Notes under the pieces: generated by a model
The model's database searches: none
What the model was told of the DNA's origin: nothing
Seen by the model: the letters and a program-made list of their open reading frames with translations, nothing else
Shown here: piece after piece, positions 50,439-59,724 of the stretch
Layout: each line of letters starts with the position of its first letter
How positions within the stretch are numbered: position 1 is the stretch's first letter
Source: Nocardia sp. NBC_00416
Lineage (GTDB): Bacteria; Actinomycetota; Actinomycetes; Mycobacteriales; Mycobacteriaceae
Assembly: GCF_036032445.1 (NCBI RefSeq)
Contig: NZ_CP107932.1
Span: 5,086,501 to 5,150,500, forward strand
DNA: 64,000 nucleotides
Reading direction: 5' to 3'
Program-made: the position numbers and the translations under genes

Positions 50439-51787
50439 ATCCCCAGGAACCGACCCACCTGCGGAATCGCCTCACCGGGATGTTTGGCGTTGAAGCCCTC
50501 GCCGATGGCCTGCATCTTCCAATCGCCGCCGACCCGGAACAGCTTCGCCATCGCCATCGCCGTGGTCGGGGTACCGCCGGTGAGCGAATACCGCGCCATC
50601 TCGGCATTGCTGGCACCGTCGATCAAGCGGCAGAACGCGTTCTGCACCTGACCGAAAGTGTGCCCCTTGTAGGAGGTCACGACGAAGATCAAGCTGTTGA
50701 CGTGCGCCGGGACGCGGGTGAGGTCGACCAGGATCACCTCGTCGTCGCCCGCGCCCTCGCCGGTGAGGTTGTCACCTTGATGGCGGATCGAGCCGTCCTT
50801 CGAGGTCAGCTGGCCGTAGTAGGCGACATCCACCGGGTTCATATCGGCGAACATCATTACCGAGGCGTCGAGGTCGATATCCACGGTGCGGCTGCCGAAC
50901 ATGCCGCGCTGCTGCACCGGATCCCAGCCCAGACCCATCTTCACGAAGGTGAGCGCCGCGCCGTCCTCCTTCCGGAGACTGACCCGCTGACCTTTCTGCA
51001 GGCTCACCGGGCCGGTCTTGCTGAGGCTGATCTCGGTCGGATGCTGCTGGGTGGGCGCGGGCTGGCCGGGCTGCTGGGGATACCCGGGACCCGGCGGCGG
51101 CGGGTAGCCGCCACCCTGCGGCGGGTAAGGCGCGGCCGGCGGCGGGTAGGGTGCGGCCGGCGGCGGCTGCGTGGGGTAGGCCTGCTGGGGCGGCGGGGGC
51201 GCGCTCTGCCGTACGGGCTGCGGCGGGGGTGGTGGGGCCTGGGACGCGGGCGGAGCCGCGGCGGTCTGCGTCTCGGCCGGGGAATCGTCCACCGTGACAC
51301 CGTGGTCGGTGACCAGCGCCGCGAAACCACCGGCATAGCCCTGGCCGACCGCCCGCACCTTCCATGTCCCCTGGCGCCGGTACAGTTCGAGCGCGATCAC
51401 GATCGACTCGGAAGCCAGCCCGTCGATGCGGTACTCGAACAGTTGGGCCCCGGACTGATCGGATACGGCGGCGACCGGGGGCGCGAACTGCCCGAAACTG
51501 GTATTCGGGTCGTCGAGTGTGATCACCGCCCGTACCTGCGCGATATCGGCGGGCACCGCGCTGAGGTTCACGGCCAGTGACGCGGGCTGCCCGGCCGGGC
51601 CCGGCCGCAGGTCCACCCCGGGACCGCTGGGCTGGTTGTAGAAGACGAAATCCGCGTCGGTCCGGACTTTGCCCTGCTCGGTGACCAATAGTGCGGACAG
51701 ATCGGCCGGAGCCGCCAACTGGATGGAGACCACCACGTCGTTCGTGGCCAGTGGACCGTTCTGGCCCTTGGCGAGTGTTGCGGACAA
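50435..51787 (-). CDS. Double TerD-domain protein with Pro-rich linker
   Basis: 450 residues: degenerate TerD domain (~1-165, TLAKGQNGPL start, ELYRRQGTWKVRAVGQGYAGGF), a Pro/Gln/Tyr-rich linker (~170-250), and a canonical TerD domain (~255-450) with both calcium-binding motifs (DIDLDAS and GDNLTGEGAGDDE). TerD proteins bind calcium and are induced by tellurite, peroxide or phage; the molecular function is unsettled. The TTG start at 51787 gives the normal LSATLAKGQ lead after GAAGGG; the frame is open to 52033. It is first in the two-gene operon, divergent from the AIM24 genes across a 203-bp gap. Confidence 0.85.
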   Translation of the reverse strand: MSATLAKGQNGPLATNDVVVSIQLAAPADLSALLVTEQGKVRTDADFVFYNQPSGPGVDLRPGPAGQPASLAVNLSAVPADIAQVRAVITLDDPNTSFGQFAPPVAAVSDQSGAQLFEYRIDGLASESIVIALELYRRQGTWKVRAVGQGYAGGFAALVTDHGVTVDDSPAETQTAAAPPASQAPPPPPQPVRQSAPPPPQQAYPTQPPPAAPYPPPAAPYPPQGGGYPPPPGPGYPQQPGQPAPTQQHPTEISLSKTGPVSLQKGQRVSLRKEDGAALTFVKMGLGWDPVQQRGMFGSRTVDIDLDASVMMFADMNPVDVAYYGQLTSKDGSIRHQGDNLTGEGAGDDEVILVDLTRVPAHVNSLIFVVTSYKGHTFGQVQNAFCRLIDGASNAEMARYSLTGGTPTTAMAMAKLFRVGGDWKMQAIGEGFNAKHPGEAIPQVGRFLGI

Positions 51788-51990
51788 GTCAGACCCTTCG
51801 CTTGTCGGTGCGTATGCATGCCACTCTACGAGAAACGTGCCGACCACGAATCGCGTTAACACAGGTGGCGAACGGGACATGGTATCGCCGACCGATGGAC
51901 TGTGTCCCACCGCGCACATTAAGGTGACGGCGACGGAAGAGCACCGGCCGCTGTCCGGTGCTCGGGGCGGCGACGACAGGCGATTTTCGC

Positions 51991-52614
51991 ATGGCACAAC
52001 TCTTCGAACAGTCGAAGAAGGTGATCGAGGCACACCTCGCGAACACCAGTATCCGCGCCATCTCCGGCTCGATGGTCGCCTACGAGGGCGCCGTGCAGTT
52101 CAAATCGGCCGGGTTCGGTGGCGGTGACGGTGTGCTCGCGGGGATGAAACGCCGGGCCACCGGCGAGAAGTTGTCGCTGATGGAATGCGGCGGACAGGGG
52201 CGGGTGTTCCTGGCCGTCAACGGCCAGTACGTCTCGGTGGTGAACCTGAACAACGAGACCCTGCAGGTCGAATCGCAGCAGTTGCTCGCCTTCGCCGGGA
52301 ATCTGCGCACCGATGTGCGGTTCGCCGGAGTGCGCGGGGCGTCCAGCGGTCAGGGACTGTTCACCACCACGGTCAGCGGCCAGGGCCAGGTCGCGCTGCT
52401 CTCGGCGGGCGGCCCGCTCATCCACCTGGAGGTCTCACCCCAGTTCCCGCTGGTGGTGGACCCCGACGCGTTCGTCGCCGCGCGCGGCAATCTCAACCAG
52501 TCGTTCGTCACCGACGTCTCGTGGCGTTCGGTGCTGGGACACGATGGCGGAGAGGCTTTCTCGCTGCGCTGGGACGGCCAGGGCGTGGTCTCGATCCAAC
52601 CGGCGGAACGGTAG
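51991..52614 (+). CDS. AIM24-family protein 1
   Basis: 207 residues of the AIM24/TRAP-like beta-sandwich family (ISGSMVAYEGAVQFKS, GGQGRVFLA, LQVESQQLLAF, VVSIQP end). Actinobacterial AIM24 genes are often linked to TerD genes and are thought to assist membrane-associated stress complexes; no activity is established. It is the first of three tandem AIM24 genes, 3 bp before the next. ATG 51991 has ACAGGCGA upstream, which is weak. The three proteins share the same fold but have diverged strongly, suggesting a hetero-oligomer. Confidence 0.83.
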   Translation: MAQLFEQSKKVIEAHLANTSIRAISGSMVAYEGAVQFKSAGFGGGDGVLAGMKRRATGEKLSLMECGGQGRVFLAVNGQYVSVVNLNNETLQVESQQLLAFAGNLRTDVRFAGVRGASSGQGLFTTTVSGQGQVALLSAGGPLIHLEVSPQFPLVVDPDAFVAARGNLNQSFVTDVSWRSVLGHDGGEAFSLRWDGQGVVSIQPAER

Positions 52615-52617
52615 GGC

Positions 52618-53310
52618 ATGTTCGAGAAGATCAATTCCAAGGTCGTCGCGGTCGATATCGGTATGGCGGGCGGTGTGGTCGCCCGGGCGGGCGGCATGCT
52701 GTTCTACACCGGCGACGTGTCGTTCGCCCCGCACGAGATACCGGGCGGCGGCGGGATGGGCGGCGGCGGTCTGGTCCGGATGGCCGGCCGGATGATGGCC
52801 GGGGAGCACCAGCGCACCATGCTCGCCCAGGGCACCGGTCGCGTCCACTACGGGTTCGCCGGACTGGAAGTGCACGTGGTCGCCGTGCAGCCGGGGGCGG
52901 TGCTCCAGGTGGAGGCATCCCGGCTGCTCTCCTACACCGCCGGATTACAGACCTCGGTGGTATCGGTGGCCGGTTCCGGCGGCGGAGGCGGCGGGGGCCT
53001 CATGGGCGCGTTGCGTGGCGCCGCATCCGGCGCGCTGACCGGCCAGGGCATGTTCACCACCCAGCTGTCCGGGCAGGGCAGCGCGGTACTGCTGGCGCAC
53101 GGCGGTTTCCTCGAATTGCCGGTGGGCGGGCCGAATCCGGTGGTCGTGGACCCGCAGGCGTTCATCGCCTCCTACGGAAATGTGCAGACCGACCTGAAAG
53201 CCGCGGTGAGCTGGCGGGACGCCGTCGGCCGCGGATCCGGTGAGGCCGTGCAACTGCAGTGCGCGGGTCAGGGCACGGTGTACGTGCAGGCGTCGGAGGA
53301 GAAACTGTGA
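52618..53310 (+). CDS. AIM24-family protein 2
   Basis: 230 residues, second AIM24 protein. Its middle carries Gly-rich insertions (PGGGGMGGGGLVRMAGRMM-like segment near 41-60 and a poly-Gly run near 120). Core motifs are GRVHYGFAGLEVHVVAVQ, LQVEASRLLSY, GQGMFTTQLSGQGSAVLL and a VVDPQAFIA strand. ATG 52618 begins 3 bp after the previous stop, and its own stop overlaps the third gene, so the three form one translationally coupled unit. Confidence 0.83.
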   Translation: MFEKINSKVVAVDIGMAGGVVARAGGMLFYTGDVSFAPHEIPGGGGMGGGGLVRMAGRMMAGEHQRTMLAQGTGRVHYGFAGLEVHVVAVQPGAVLQVEASRLLSYTAGLQTSVVSVAGSGGGGGGGLMGALRGAASGALTGQGMFTTQLSGQGSAVLLAHGGFLELPVGGPNPVVVDPQAFIASYGNVQTDLKAAVSWRDAVGRGSGEAVQLQCAGQGTVYVQASEEKL

Positions 53311-54071
53311 GCGAGATCCTCAACCCGATGAATCTCGGGGAAAGCGATAACGTCCCCGGCAACAGCTACGCCTACTGCATCGATCTCACGAAGCCGTGGT
53401 TCATGCGCAAGGGCGCGATGATCGCCTACTACGGGCAGATGCGATTCCAGGCACTCACCCACGGCCTGCAAGGCCAGCTCCTGCACATGGTGGCGCATCA
53501 GTTCTCCGCGCCGCTGTTCACCGGCGACTATGTGGTGGCCGAGGGGCAGGGCAAACTGCTGATCGGCGACCGCGGTTACGACATCAACTCCTACGACCTC
53601 GACGACGGCAACCTCACCATCCGCGCGGCGAACCTGCTCGCCTTCGAGCCGGGGCTGTCGCTGAACCAGTCGATCGTGCCCGGGTTCCTGACGCTGATCG
53701 GCACCGGGAAGTTCCTGGCGTCGTCGAACGGCCCGGTGATCTTCGCCGAACCGCCGCTGCGCGTAGATCCGGAATCGCTGGTGGGCTGGGCCGACTGCCC
53801 CTCACCCAGCCACCACTACGACCAGCGTTGGGTATCGGGTTTCCTGGCCGCGGGCGCGGCCGCGTTCGGTGTCAACTCCGGTGAGGAGCGGCAGTTCGAT
53901 TTCACCGGCGCCGGAACCGTACTCATCCAGTCGAGCGAGAAAGTGCTGAGCGACTCCGCCCTGATCCGCACCATCGAGGGGCAGCTGCAGAGCGGGATCA
54001 CGGTACCCGGCCTGCAACGTCTGCAAGGGGTCATCGCCGGGCAGCTCGCGGGTCAGCAGCAGGGGTACTGA
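53307..54071 (+). CDS. AIM24-family protein 3
   Basis: 254 residues, third AIM24 protein: NSYAYCIDLTKPWFMRKGAM start, FQALTHGLQGQLLHMVAHQF, ANLLAFEPGLSLNQS, and a C-terminal GAGTVLIQSSEKVL. GTG 53307 overlaps the stop of the second gene (GTGA). The frame is open to 53259 but the overlap start fits the operon. The DUF389 gene begins 76 bp later on the same strand and may belong to the same transcript. Confidence 0.83.
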   Translation: MSEILNPMNLGESDNVPGNSYAYCIDLTKPWFMRKGAMIAYYGQMRFQALTHGLQGQLLHMVAHQFSAPLFTGDYVVAEGQGKLLIGDRGYDINSYDLDDGNLTIRAANLLAFEPGLSLNQSIVPGFLTLIGTGKFLASSNGPVIFAEPPLRVDPESLVGWADCPSPSHHYDQRWVSGFLAAGAAAFGVNSGEERQFDFTGAGTVLIQSSEKVLSDSALIRTIEGQLQSGITVPGLQRLQGVIAGQLAGQQQGY

Positions 54072-54147
54072 CCGGCTGAGCGGGCTGTCCGGTGCGGCCG
54101 GACCCGTCGGACTGCGCACCGCGCGGCCGCCCGTGCAGACTTGGCGG

Positions 54148-55113
54148 ATGCTGCATCTGCGGATAATGGCTCCGGCCGAGCTCACCGACGACGTGGTGGC
54201 GATCCTCGAAGCCGACGACGCCGTCAGCGGACTGGCGGTGCTACGGGGCAGCGCGATACGGCCGCCGGGCGATATCGTGCTGGCCGACCTGGCCCGCGAA
54301 GCCGCCAACGATATCCTCGAACGCCTCCGCGCCACCGGCTTGCACCATCACGGAAGTATCGAACTGCAACCGGTGCACACCTGGATGTCGCTGTCCGGAT
54401 ATCTCGCCGAATTACGCACTCCCGGTTACAGTTCCGACGCCGTGATCTGGGCGGACGTAACTCAGCGCTCCTATGAGGAAACCGAACTCAACTGGACCTA
54501 CCTGAGTTTCATGACGCTGGCGACCGCCCTGGCCAGTATCGCGATCGTGGTGGATTCGCAGATCCTGATCATCGGCGCGATGGTGCTGGGGCCGGAGTTC
54601 GGCGCGATCGCCGCCCTGGGCGTGGCGCTGGTCCGGCGCCGGGCCGCGTTGTTCGGGCGCGCGGTCGCCACCTTGCTCGCGGGCTTCGCGGCGGCGATCG
54701 CCATCGCTTTCGCTCTCGTCCTGGTCGGGCGCGGGCTGGGTTGGATCACCATCGAGGCGGTGACCGGGGACCGGCCGGAGACCGCCTTCGTCTACACGCC
54801 CGATAAATGGTCGTTCATCGTCGCGCTGATCGCGGCGGCGGCCGGGGTGCTATCCCTGACCTCGTCGAAGTCGGGAGCGCTGGTCGGGGTCTTCATCTCG
54901 GTCACCACCGTGCCCGCGGCCGGCAATATCGCGCTGGGACTGGCATTCGGCGTCGGATCGGCCATCTGGGGCAGCACCTTGCAATTGGCGGTCAACCTGG
55001 CCGGGATGGCGCTGGCGGGCTGGGCGACCCTGGCGTTGCAGGACCTCGTGTGGTCGCGGGTCTCGCTGCGCCGGGCCCGCGCGCAGGCCCGGGCCCGGCG
55101 GCGCATGCTCTGA
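54148..55113 (+). CDS. DUF389 membrane protein
   Basis: 321 residues. The soluble N-terminal part (~1-110) is ferredoxin-like, then come about six helices (from ~113). Signature WTYLSFMTLATALASIAIV and ILIIGAMVLGPEFGAIAALGVAL identify DUF389, a family of unknown function sometimes called hydrophobic-domain TIGR00341-like. The C-terminus is Arg-rich and cytoplasmic. ATG 54148 starts the usual MLHLRI; GTG 54133 is an alternative. Position between the two Ter blocks suggests a membrane partner, but this is inference. Confidence 0.82.
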   Translation: MLHLRIMAPAELTDDVVAILEADDAVSGLAVLRGSAIRPPGDIVLADLAREAANDILERLRATGLHHHGSIELQPVHTWMSLSGYLAELRTPGYSSDAVIWADVTQRSYEETELNWTYLSFMTLATALASIAIVVDSQILIIGAMVLGPEFGAIAALGVALVRRRAALFGRAVATLLAGFAAAIAIAFALVLVGRGLGWITIEAVTGDRPETAFVYTPDKWSFIVALIAAAAGVLSLTSSKSGALVGVFISVTTVPAAGNIALGLAFGVGSAIWGSTLQLAVNLAGMALAGWATLALQDLVWSRVSLRRARAQARARRRML

Positions 55114-55189
55114 CTCGGTCGTGCCGGGCTCGATCCGGGTGCGCGAGAAGAGGACCAGCGTGCTCGAGCGCACACGAGCGAGCAGGCAG

Positions 55190-56041
55190 CTAGGACGTCG
55201 GTTCGGCCGCGAGCACCTGGTCGGGCAGCGCGGCGGTGAACCAGTCGATGATCTCCGCGCCCGCCGCGATTCCGGTGGCGGCGGTGACGATCAGGCCGGG
55301 CCGCTGCCAGCCGAGTTCTTCGAGTTCGCCGTGCCGGGGCCGGATGGCGTGATCGGCGGCGACGAGCATTTCGGCGTCCAGGGCGCCGTCACCGGCGGCG
55401 AGTGTCGGCGCCGCCGCGTCCAGGCGACCCGACGCGATGAGCCGGGCACGGACCTCGGCCACCGCCCGGCTCTTGCACACCGCCGTCGGCATCGTGTAGA
55501 TCTTGCGTCCCTGCCGGGACGCGGACCAGCCACGGTCCCGGCACCAGGTATCCCATTCGCTGACGAAATCGGCCGGGGTCGCCGCGAGATCCACCACCAG
55601 ATAGCAGAAGAGATCATCGGCTTCGCGGAACTTGAGCACCCAGGAATCGTCGATCCGGGCGCGCAGCGCCGTCGCGATCTCGGCGAGCGTGGCGCCGCCG
55701 GTCCGCACCGCCGCGTCGATTCTCCGGCGCCACTGCCCGTCGGGCCTGCCGTCGACGAGAATGTTTCCGCCGTTGCTGGTGACGGCGTACGGCCAGGGCT
55801 CACCGGGAAACCGGATCCGGCCGAACTGTGCGATGGTCCGGGTGGTGGTGGGCAGCACCGCCGCCGTGGCGGCGAGCCGGCGCATCCGGTCGGCGCCCCG
55901 GGCGGTCATATAGGACAGCGGGGCGCCGTCGAGATGTTCCACGCACACGGTCGCCGACTCGGTCGCGCCGGCGGCAGCCCCGGAGTAGATCATGGTGCGA
56001 TCCAGATCCGTGGCTACCAGTAGCGGTTTCGGGGCCGGCAT
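55190..56041 (-). CDS. HAD-superfamily phosphatase of the Ter operon
   Basis: 283 residues, HAD fold with a C2-type cap: motif I TDLDRT (nucleophile D12, D14), SNGGNILVDG, and motif IV AAGDGALDAEM. It resembles sucrose-phosphate-phosphatase-like/Cof enzymes. In Ter-linked operons such HAD enzymes accompany a PRTase and a CitE-like enzyme and are predicted to dephosphorylate a nucleoside-like or sugar metabolite. It is the last gene of the four-gene operon; ATG 56041 directly abuts the previous stop codon. Confidence 0.83.
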   Translation of the reverse strand: MPAPKPLLVATDLDRTMIYSGAAAGATESATVCVEHLDGAPLSYMTARGADRMRRLAATAAVLPTTTRTIAQFGRIRFPGEPWPYAVTSNGGNILVDGRPDGQWRRRIDAAVRTGGATLAEIATALRARIDDSWVLKFREADDLFCYLVVDLAATPADFVSEWDTWCRDRGWSASRQGRKIYTMPTAVCKSRAVAEVRARLIASGRLDAAAPTLAAGDGALDAEMLVAADHAIRPRHGELEELGWQRPGLIVTAATGIAAGAEIIDWFTAALPDQVLAAEPTS

Positions 56042-58504
56042 CTACCGCTGCACATCCTTGATCAGACCCATACACGAATACGCCAGGTCCGGTACTACCT
56101 CCACCGGTACCCCGCGGGCCTGCGCCAACAAGCGGATATGCGCGTGCTCGGCGGCATCGGGTTCCCGGACCAGCACCCGCCACGGCACCCGCCGCAGCAG
56201 CACCCTGGTGGTTTCCCCGACCCCGGGTTTCACGAAGTTGACGGTGTCGATCCCGTACTCGGCCCGCACTCGCTCCACCGAGGCCCAACCGGCCCAGGTG
56301 GGTGCGCGGTCGCCGGTCCGCAACGCCGCGACCTGCTCGTCCACCCGCGGACGGACGGTTTCGAAAGCCGCGGTGACGGTGTCGATCAGCCGCGCCGAGG
56401 CGTCATCGGCGCCGAGTTCGGAATAGAACTTGGCGCCGTGGAACTCGTCCGGACCGATCAGGTCCCGGTTGAGCACCGTGCGCGAAACCAGTCCGGAGAC
56501 CGTGGAGTTCAGGCACGCCGAAGCGATCAGGAAATCATCGCGCGTCCCGAAGGTGCGCGCGCAGTGGCCGGGATCGGCGAGCACGGCGAGATCGTCGTCG
56601 AACCGGGCGCCGCCCGCCGCGTGATAGGCGTCGAGCGCCTCGGTGAGTTCCCGCGCGATCGCGCCCTTTCCGGTCCAGCCGTCGACGAACACCACCGAAC
56701 CGGGATCGTGATGGTGGGCGAGATAGTCCAGTGCGACGGAGTCGATGCCGCGATCACGCACGATCGACACCGCGTAATGCGGGATATCGAGGCCGGGGCG
56801 GGCATTGTGCCCGGTTGCCAGCCAGCGCCGGATGAGAATCCCGATGGGGGTACCGGCGCGGGCCAATGACGCCAGCACGATATCGGTACCGCGTTCGGCG
56901 ACGACGACTTCGGCTACCGTTCCCACCGCGAGCGCCAGCCGCTGTGCGCTCTCGGTCAGCACCCGGTCGAATAATTCGCGGTAGGCCGCGTCGGGCTGGT
57001 ATTCGATGGGCAGTGATTCGGCGTAGTGCGCGACCCCGGCCTGGATCCGCTCTTCCCGGTATGCGATATCGGCTTCCAGGTCGACGCCGGAAAGATCCTT
57101 CAGCAGCCAGGCCACATCGGCACGGCCGTAGGATCCGAATTCGGGACCGTACAGCGGATCGGGTCCGGCGAACTCCACCGTGCGCCCCGACCGCGCGGCG
57201 GCCAGGGTTCGTGGGTCCGCACCCGGAACTACCGCGACCAGAACGTCGGAACCCGCGGCGGTGAGCACGTCCACCAGTCCGCCCGGGGCGTACAGGCGTG
57301 CGCTGTCGGCCGGAGTATCGGCCACGAACACCAGCACCGGATCGGCGGCGGCGCCGGATTCGGCCGGCCAGCAGGCATTGTAGAGATAGCGCGGCTGCTG
57401 CTCGCCCGATTCGGGAGCCGGGAAACGGAAGCCGCGGCGCAGCGGATAACCGGGTTCGTCGAGCACATGCGCGGGCGAACGGGTAGTGGTCTGGTACCGC
57501 ACCGGAACACCGGACTCGGCGGTCGCCACCGCCAGGCACAGCGGTAGATACATCAACTCCTCGTGGGCGAGCACGACGACCGGACGGCCGGAGTATTCGG
57601 TCACCAACTGGTCCCGCAGGATCTTCGCCGCCACGGTGGTGGCCTGTTCGAAGGCGGCGCGGTCCGCACGCAGGAACCCGTGCCGGCCGCCCTCGGGTAC
57701 GTCCGGCGGCCAGGGCAGATCGAGTCGCGCGGACCGGCCTCGCCGGTCCGCGACCGGATTGAGTTCGGCCCCGGGCAGCTCCGCGACGGTGGCGACCAGC
57801 CCGTCCGGCAGGACGATGCCGCCCGACGCCAGGCAGACCGTATCGATGCGCGCGCCCAGTTCGGCGGCCGCCGCCGCGAACCGATCGCGGTCCGCCTCCG
57901 TCCGCATATCGACCAGCGCGGCCAGCACATAGTGGGTGCGCGGCTCGAATTCGTGCAGCGCCGCAATCGCTTCCAGCGCGGTATTGCCGGTGGAGATCTC
58001 GTCGTCCACCAGCACCAGCGGCAGCCCGGCGGTGAACACGTCCCCCGGCATCGGCTGCAACAGATGCGAGGTCGCGTGCGAATGCCCTTCCTCGAAGCCG
58101 GTCAGCGTCACCGCCCCGGGTACCGTCCGGCGGGTCGAGTGCAGGTAGCACGCGGCATCGATGCGGGTCGCCACACAGTGCCCGAGGCCGGTAGCGGTCT
58201 CCGCGAATCCGAGGACCACCGCGTCCTGTTCGCCGAGAACCGCGCGGACGAGATCGCCCAGCCGGTTGCCCGAATCCCGGATCCGCAGCGGATCGGTCGG
58301 CAGATGTTTGCCCAGCACCGTGGACACCAGCAGATGGGCGCGCCGCGGATTCTTGCGGAGCCCGGGTTGCAGCAGCTCGGTGATCGCCGGTTCGTCCGGC
58401 AACGTATCGGGGGTGTCGCCGAACCGGAAAGTGTTCCGATGCAGCAGTTCGATACCGAGAGTGCGAGTCGCCCAATACGACTCACCGCCGGTTCGTGCAC
58501 TCAT
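56042..58504 (-). CDS. Phosphoribosyltransferase-TRSP-StiP fusion protein
   Basis: 820 residues, apparently two Ter-operon enzymes in one chain. The N-terminal ~230 residues are a PRTase with the PRPP loop LVLVDDEISTGNTALEA (about 163-179). ~265-450 is the TRSP-type region that follows such PRTases (VVVLAHEELMYLPLCLA). ~470-820 matches the StiP family (EERIQAGVAHYAESLPIEY, VVAERGTDIVLASLARAGTPIG, VVFVDGWTGKGAIARELTEAL). Ter-linked PRTases are predicted to build a ribosylated metabolite, and StiP proteins are annotated as a cysteine protease-like or PRTase-like enzyme; neither is biochemically proven to my knowledge. ATG 58504 overlaps the upstream stop (ATGA). Confidence 0.85.
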   Translation of the reverse strand: MSARTGGESYWATRTLGIELLHRNTFRFGDTPDTLPDEPAITELLQPGLRKNPRRAHLLVSTVLGKHLPTDPLRIRDSGNRLGDLVRAVLGEQDAVVLGFAETATGLGHCVATRIDAACYLHSTRRTVPGAVTLTGFEEGHSHATSHLLQPMPGDVFTAGLPLVLVDDEISTGNTALEAIAALHEFEPRTHYVLAALVDMRTEADRDRFAAAAAELGARIDTVCLASGGIVLPDGLVATVAELPGAELNPVADRRGRSARLDLPWPPDVPEGGRHGFLRADRAAFEQATTVAAKILRDQLVTEYSGRPVVVLAHEELMYLPLCLAVATAESGVPVRYQTTTRSPAHVLDEPGYPLRRGFRFPAPESGEQQPRYLYNACWPAESGAAADPVLVFVADTPADSARLYAPGGLVDVLTAAGSDVLVAVVPGADPRTLAAARSGRTVEFAGPDPLYGPEFGSYGRADVAWLLKDLSGVDLEADIAYREERIQAGVAHYAESLPIEYQPDAAYRELFDRVLTESAQRLALAVGTVAEVVVAERGTDIVLASLARAGTPIGILIRRWLATGHNARPGLDIPHYAVSIVRDRGIDSVALDYLAHHHDPGSVVFVDGWTGKGAIARELTEALDAYHAAGGARFDDDLAVLADPGHCARTFGTRDDFLIASACLNSTVSGLVSRTVLNRDLIGPDEFHGAKFYSELGADDASARLIDTVTAAFETVRPRVDEQVAALRTGDRAPTWAGWASVERVRAEYGIDTVNFVKPGVGETTRVLLRRVPWRVLVREPDAAEHAHIRLLAQARGVPVEVVPDLAYSCMGLIKDVQR

Positions 58505-59712
58505 CCCTGCACCAGTGCCGATAGCAGATCCACGAAGGACACTCCTTTCTTCGCCACTCCGAAGACCCGCGCCCGGGCCAGCGTGTGCCGGGCCCAGCTG
58601 CGGTGTGGCCGCATCTCGTTCATCTTGTTCCGGTAACCGGACGCGGCGACCCCGCCCACCTCGACCTGCAGGATGTCCAGCGCATCCGAATACTCCTCGT
58701 GGGTGACCACCGACAGCGCGTGCACGGCCGCCACATGCGAGGGGTGGATGACAGTCTTGCCCTGGATGCCGTTGGCCCGGTCCAGCGTGATCTCGCGCAG
58801 CAGCCCGTCGAGGTCGCGGCTCACCAGGTAGCTGCGGAACGGTACCGCGTCGGATTCCTCGAACGGCGCGGTGCGCAGCAGCGGCCGGAACATCCGCTCA
58901 TGGTCGGCGAAATACTCCCAGACCGGCCCGGTGATCACGAAGCCCGTGCCGTCGGCGCGACCCAGATAATTGACGATATCGGCGATCACATCCGCGATGA
59001 CCCGCACATCGTAGATGGTCAGGTCGCGGTCGCGGCGGATGCCGAAGGTGGCGCACATATCGGTCGCGCCGATCCGCACGGCGAGAATGTTCTCCCGGTG
59101 CTCGGCCAGTATCGCCGCGATCTGGGTGAGTTCGATATCCCTGGTCTGCCGGTGCACCAGCGACGCCGACTCCAGCACCGGCATCCCGTAGACAGGGCGG
59201 GCCGACCGAGCCGCCGCGGCGGACAGGGCGGCGAGGTATTTGGGCGCCGAAGCGCTGTCGAACTTGGGGAAGACGAAACCGGTGAGCACCTGCGCACCCG
59301 CGCCCAACTGGTCGAGCAGTTCGGGGACGGTATCGGCGTCACGGACCCGGACGAACAGCAGCGGGCTCGGATCCGGGCGGGCGGCCAGCTCGTCGAGCGT
59401 GCGCACGGTCTGCCGTTTGGCGGCCTCTACCTCGTGGTCTGCGACAGCGTCCTCGAGATCGATGACCATCGAGCACACACCTTGATCGGCGCGGCGGACG
59501 ATCGTCGACGTCAGATCGGTCCGGGTGGCCGGTACATACAGTGTGGCGCCCAAGGCCACCGCCAGCGTCTCCCGGTCGGCGTGATCGTCGAGCGTTTCCG
59601 GTTGGCGGTGGAACAGGGCTCTGGCGTCCGGACCCTGTAGTTGCCTGAAATGTCGGCGCGGTACCCGTTTGTGCAGGGAGATTTCCTGCCGGACGGCCAT
59701 GCCTGCGGTCAT
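58501..59712 (-). CDS. HpcH/HpaI aldolase/citrate lyase-like protein of the Ter operon
   Basis: 403 residues, longer than a normal CitE (~290) by an N-terminal lead of ~50 and a C-terminal helix. Core TIM-barrel motifs: ATLYVPATRTD, MVIDLEDAV (82-90), FVRVRD, FVFPKFDSA, MPVLESASL, RIGATDMCATFG and GIQGKTVIHPSH. Ter-type operons regularly carry this lyase with a PRTase and HAD enzyme, and it may make or break a C-C bond in the small-molecule product. ATG 59712 (12 bp after the upstream stop) or ATG 59700. Confidence 0.85.
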   Translation of the reverse strand: MTAGMAVRQEISLHKRVPRRHFRQLQGPDARALFHRQPETLDDHADRETLAVALGATLYVPATRTDLTSTIVRRADQGVCSMVIDLEDAVADHEVEAAKRQTVRTLDELAARPDPSPLLFVRVRDADTVPELLDQLGAGAQVLTGFVFPKFDSASAPKYLAALSAAAARSARPVYGMPVLESASLVHRQTRDIELTQIAAILAEHRENILAVRIGATDMCATFGIRRDRDLTIYDVRVIADVIADIVNYLGRADGTGFVITGPVWEYFADHERMFRPLLRTAPFEESDAVPFRSYLVSRDLDGLLREITLDRANGIQGKTVIHPSHVAAVHALSVVTHEEYSDALDILQVEVGGVAASGYRNKMNEMRPHRSWARHTLARARVFGVAKKGVSFVDLLSALVQG

Positions 59713-59724
59713 CGAGCCCCCGTC

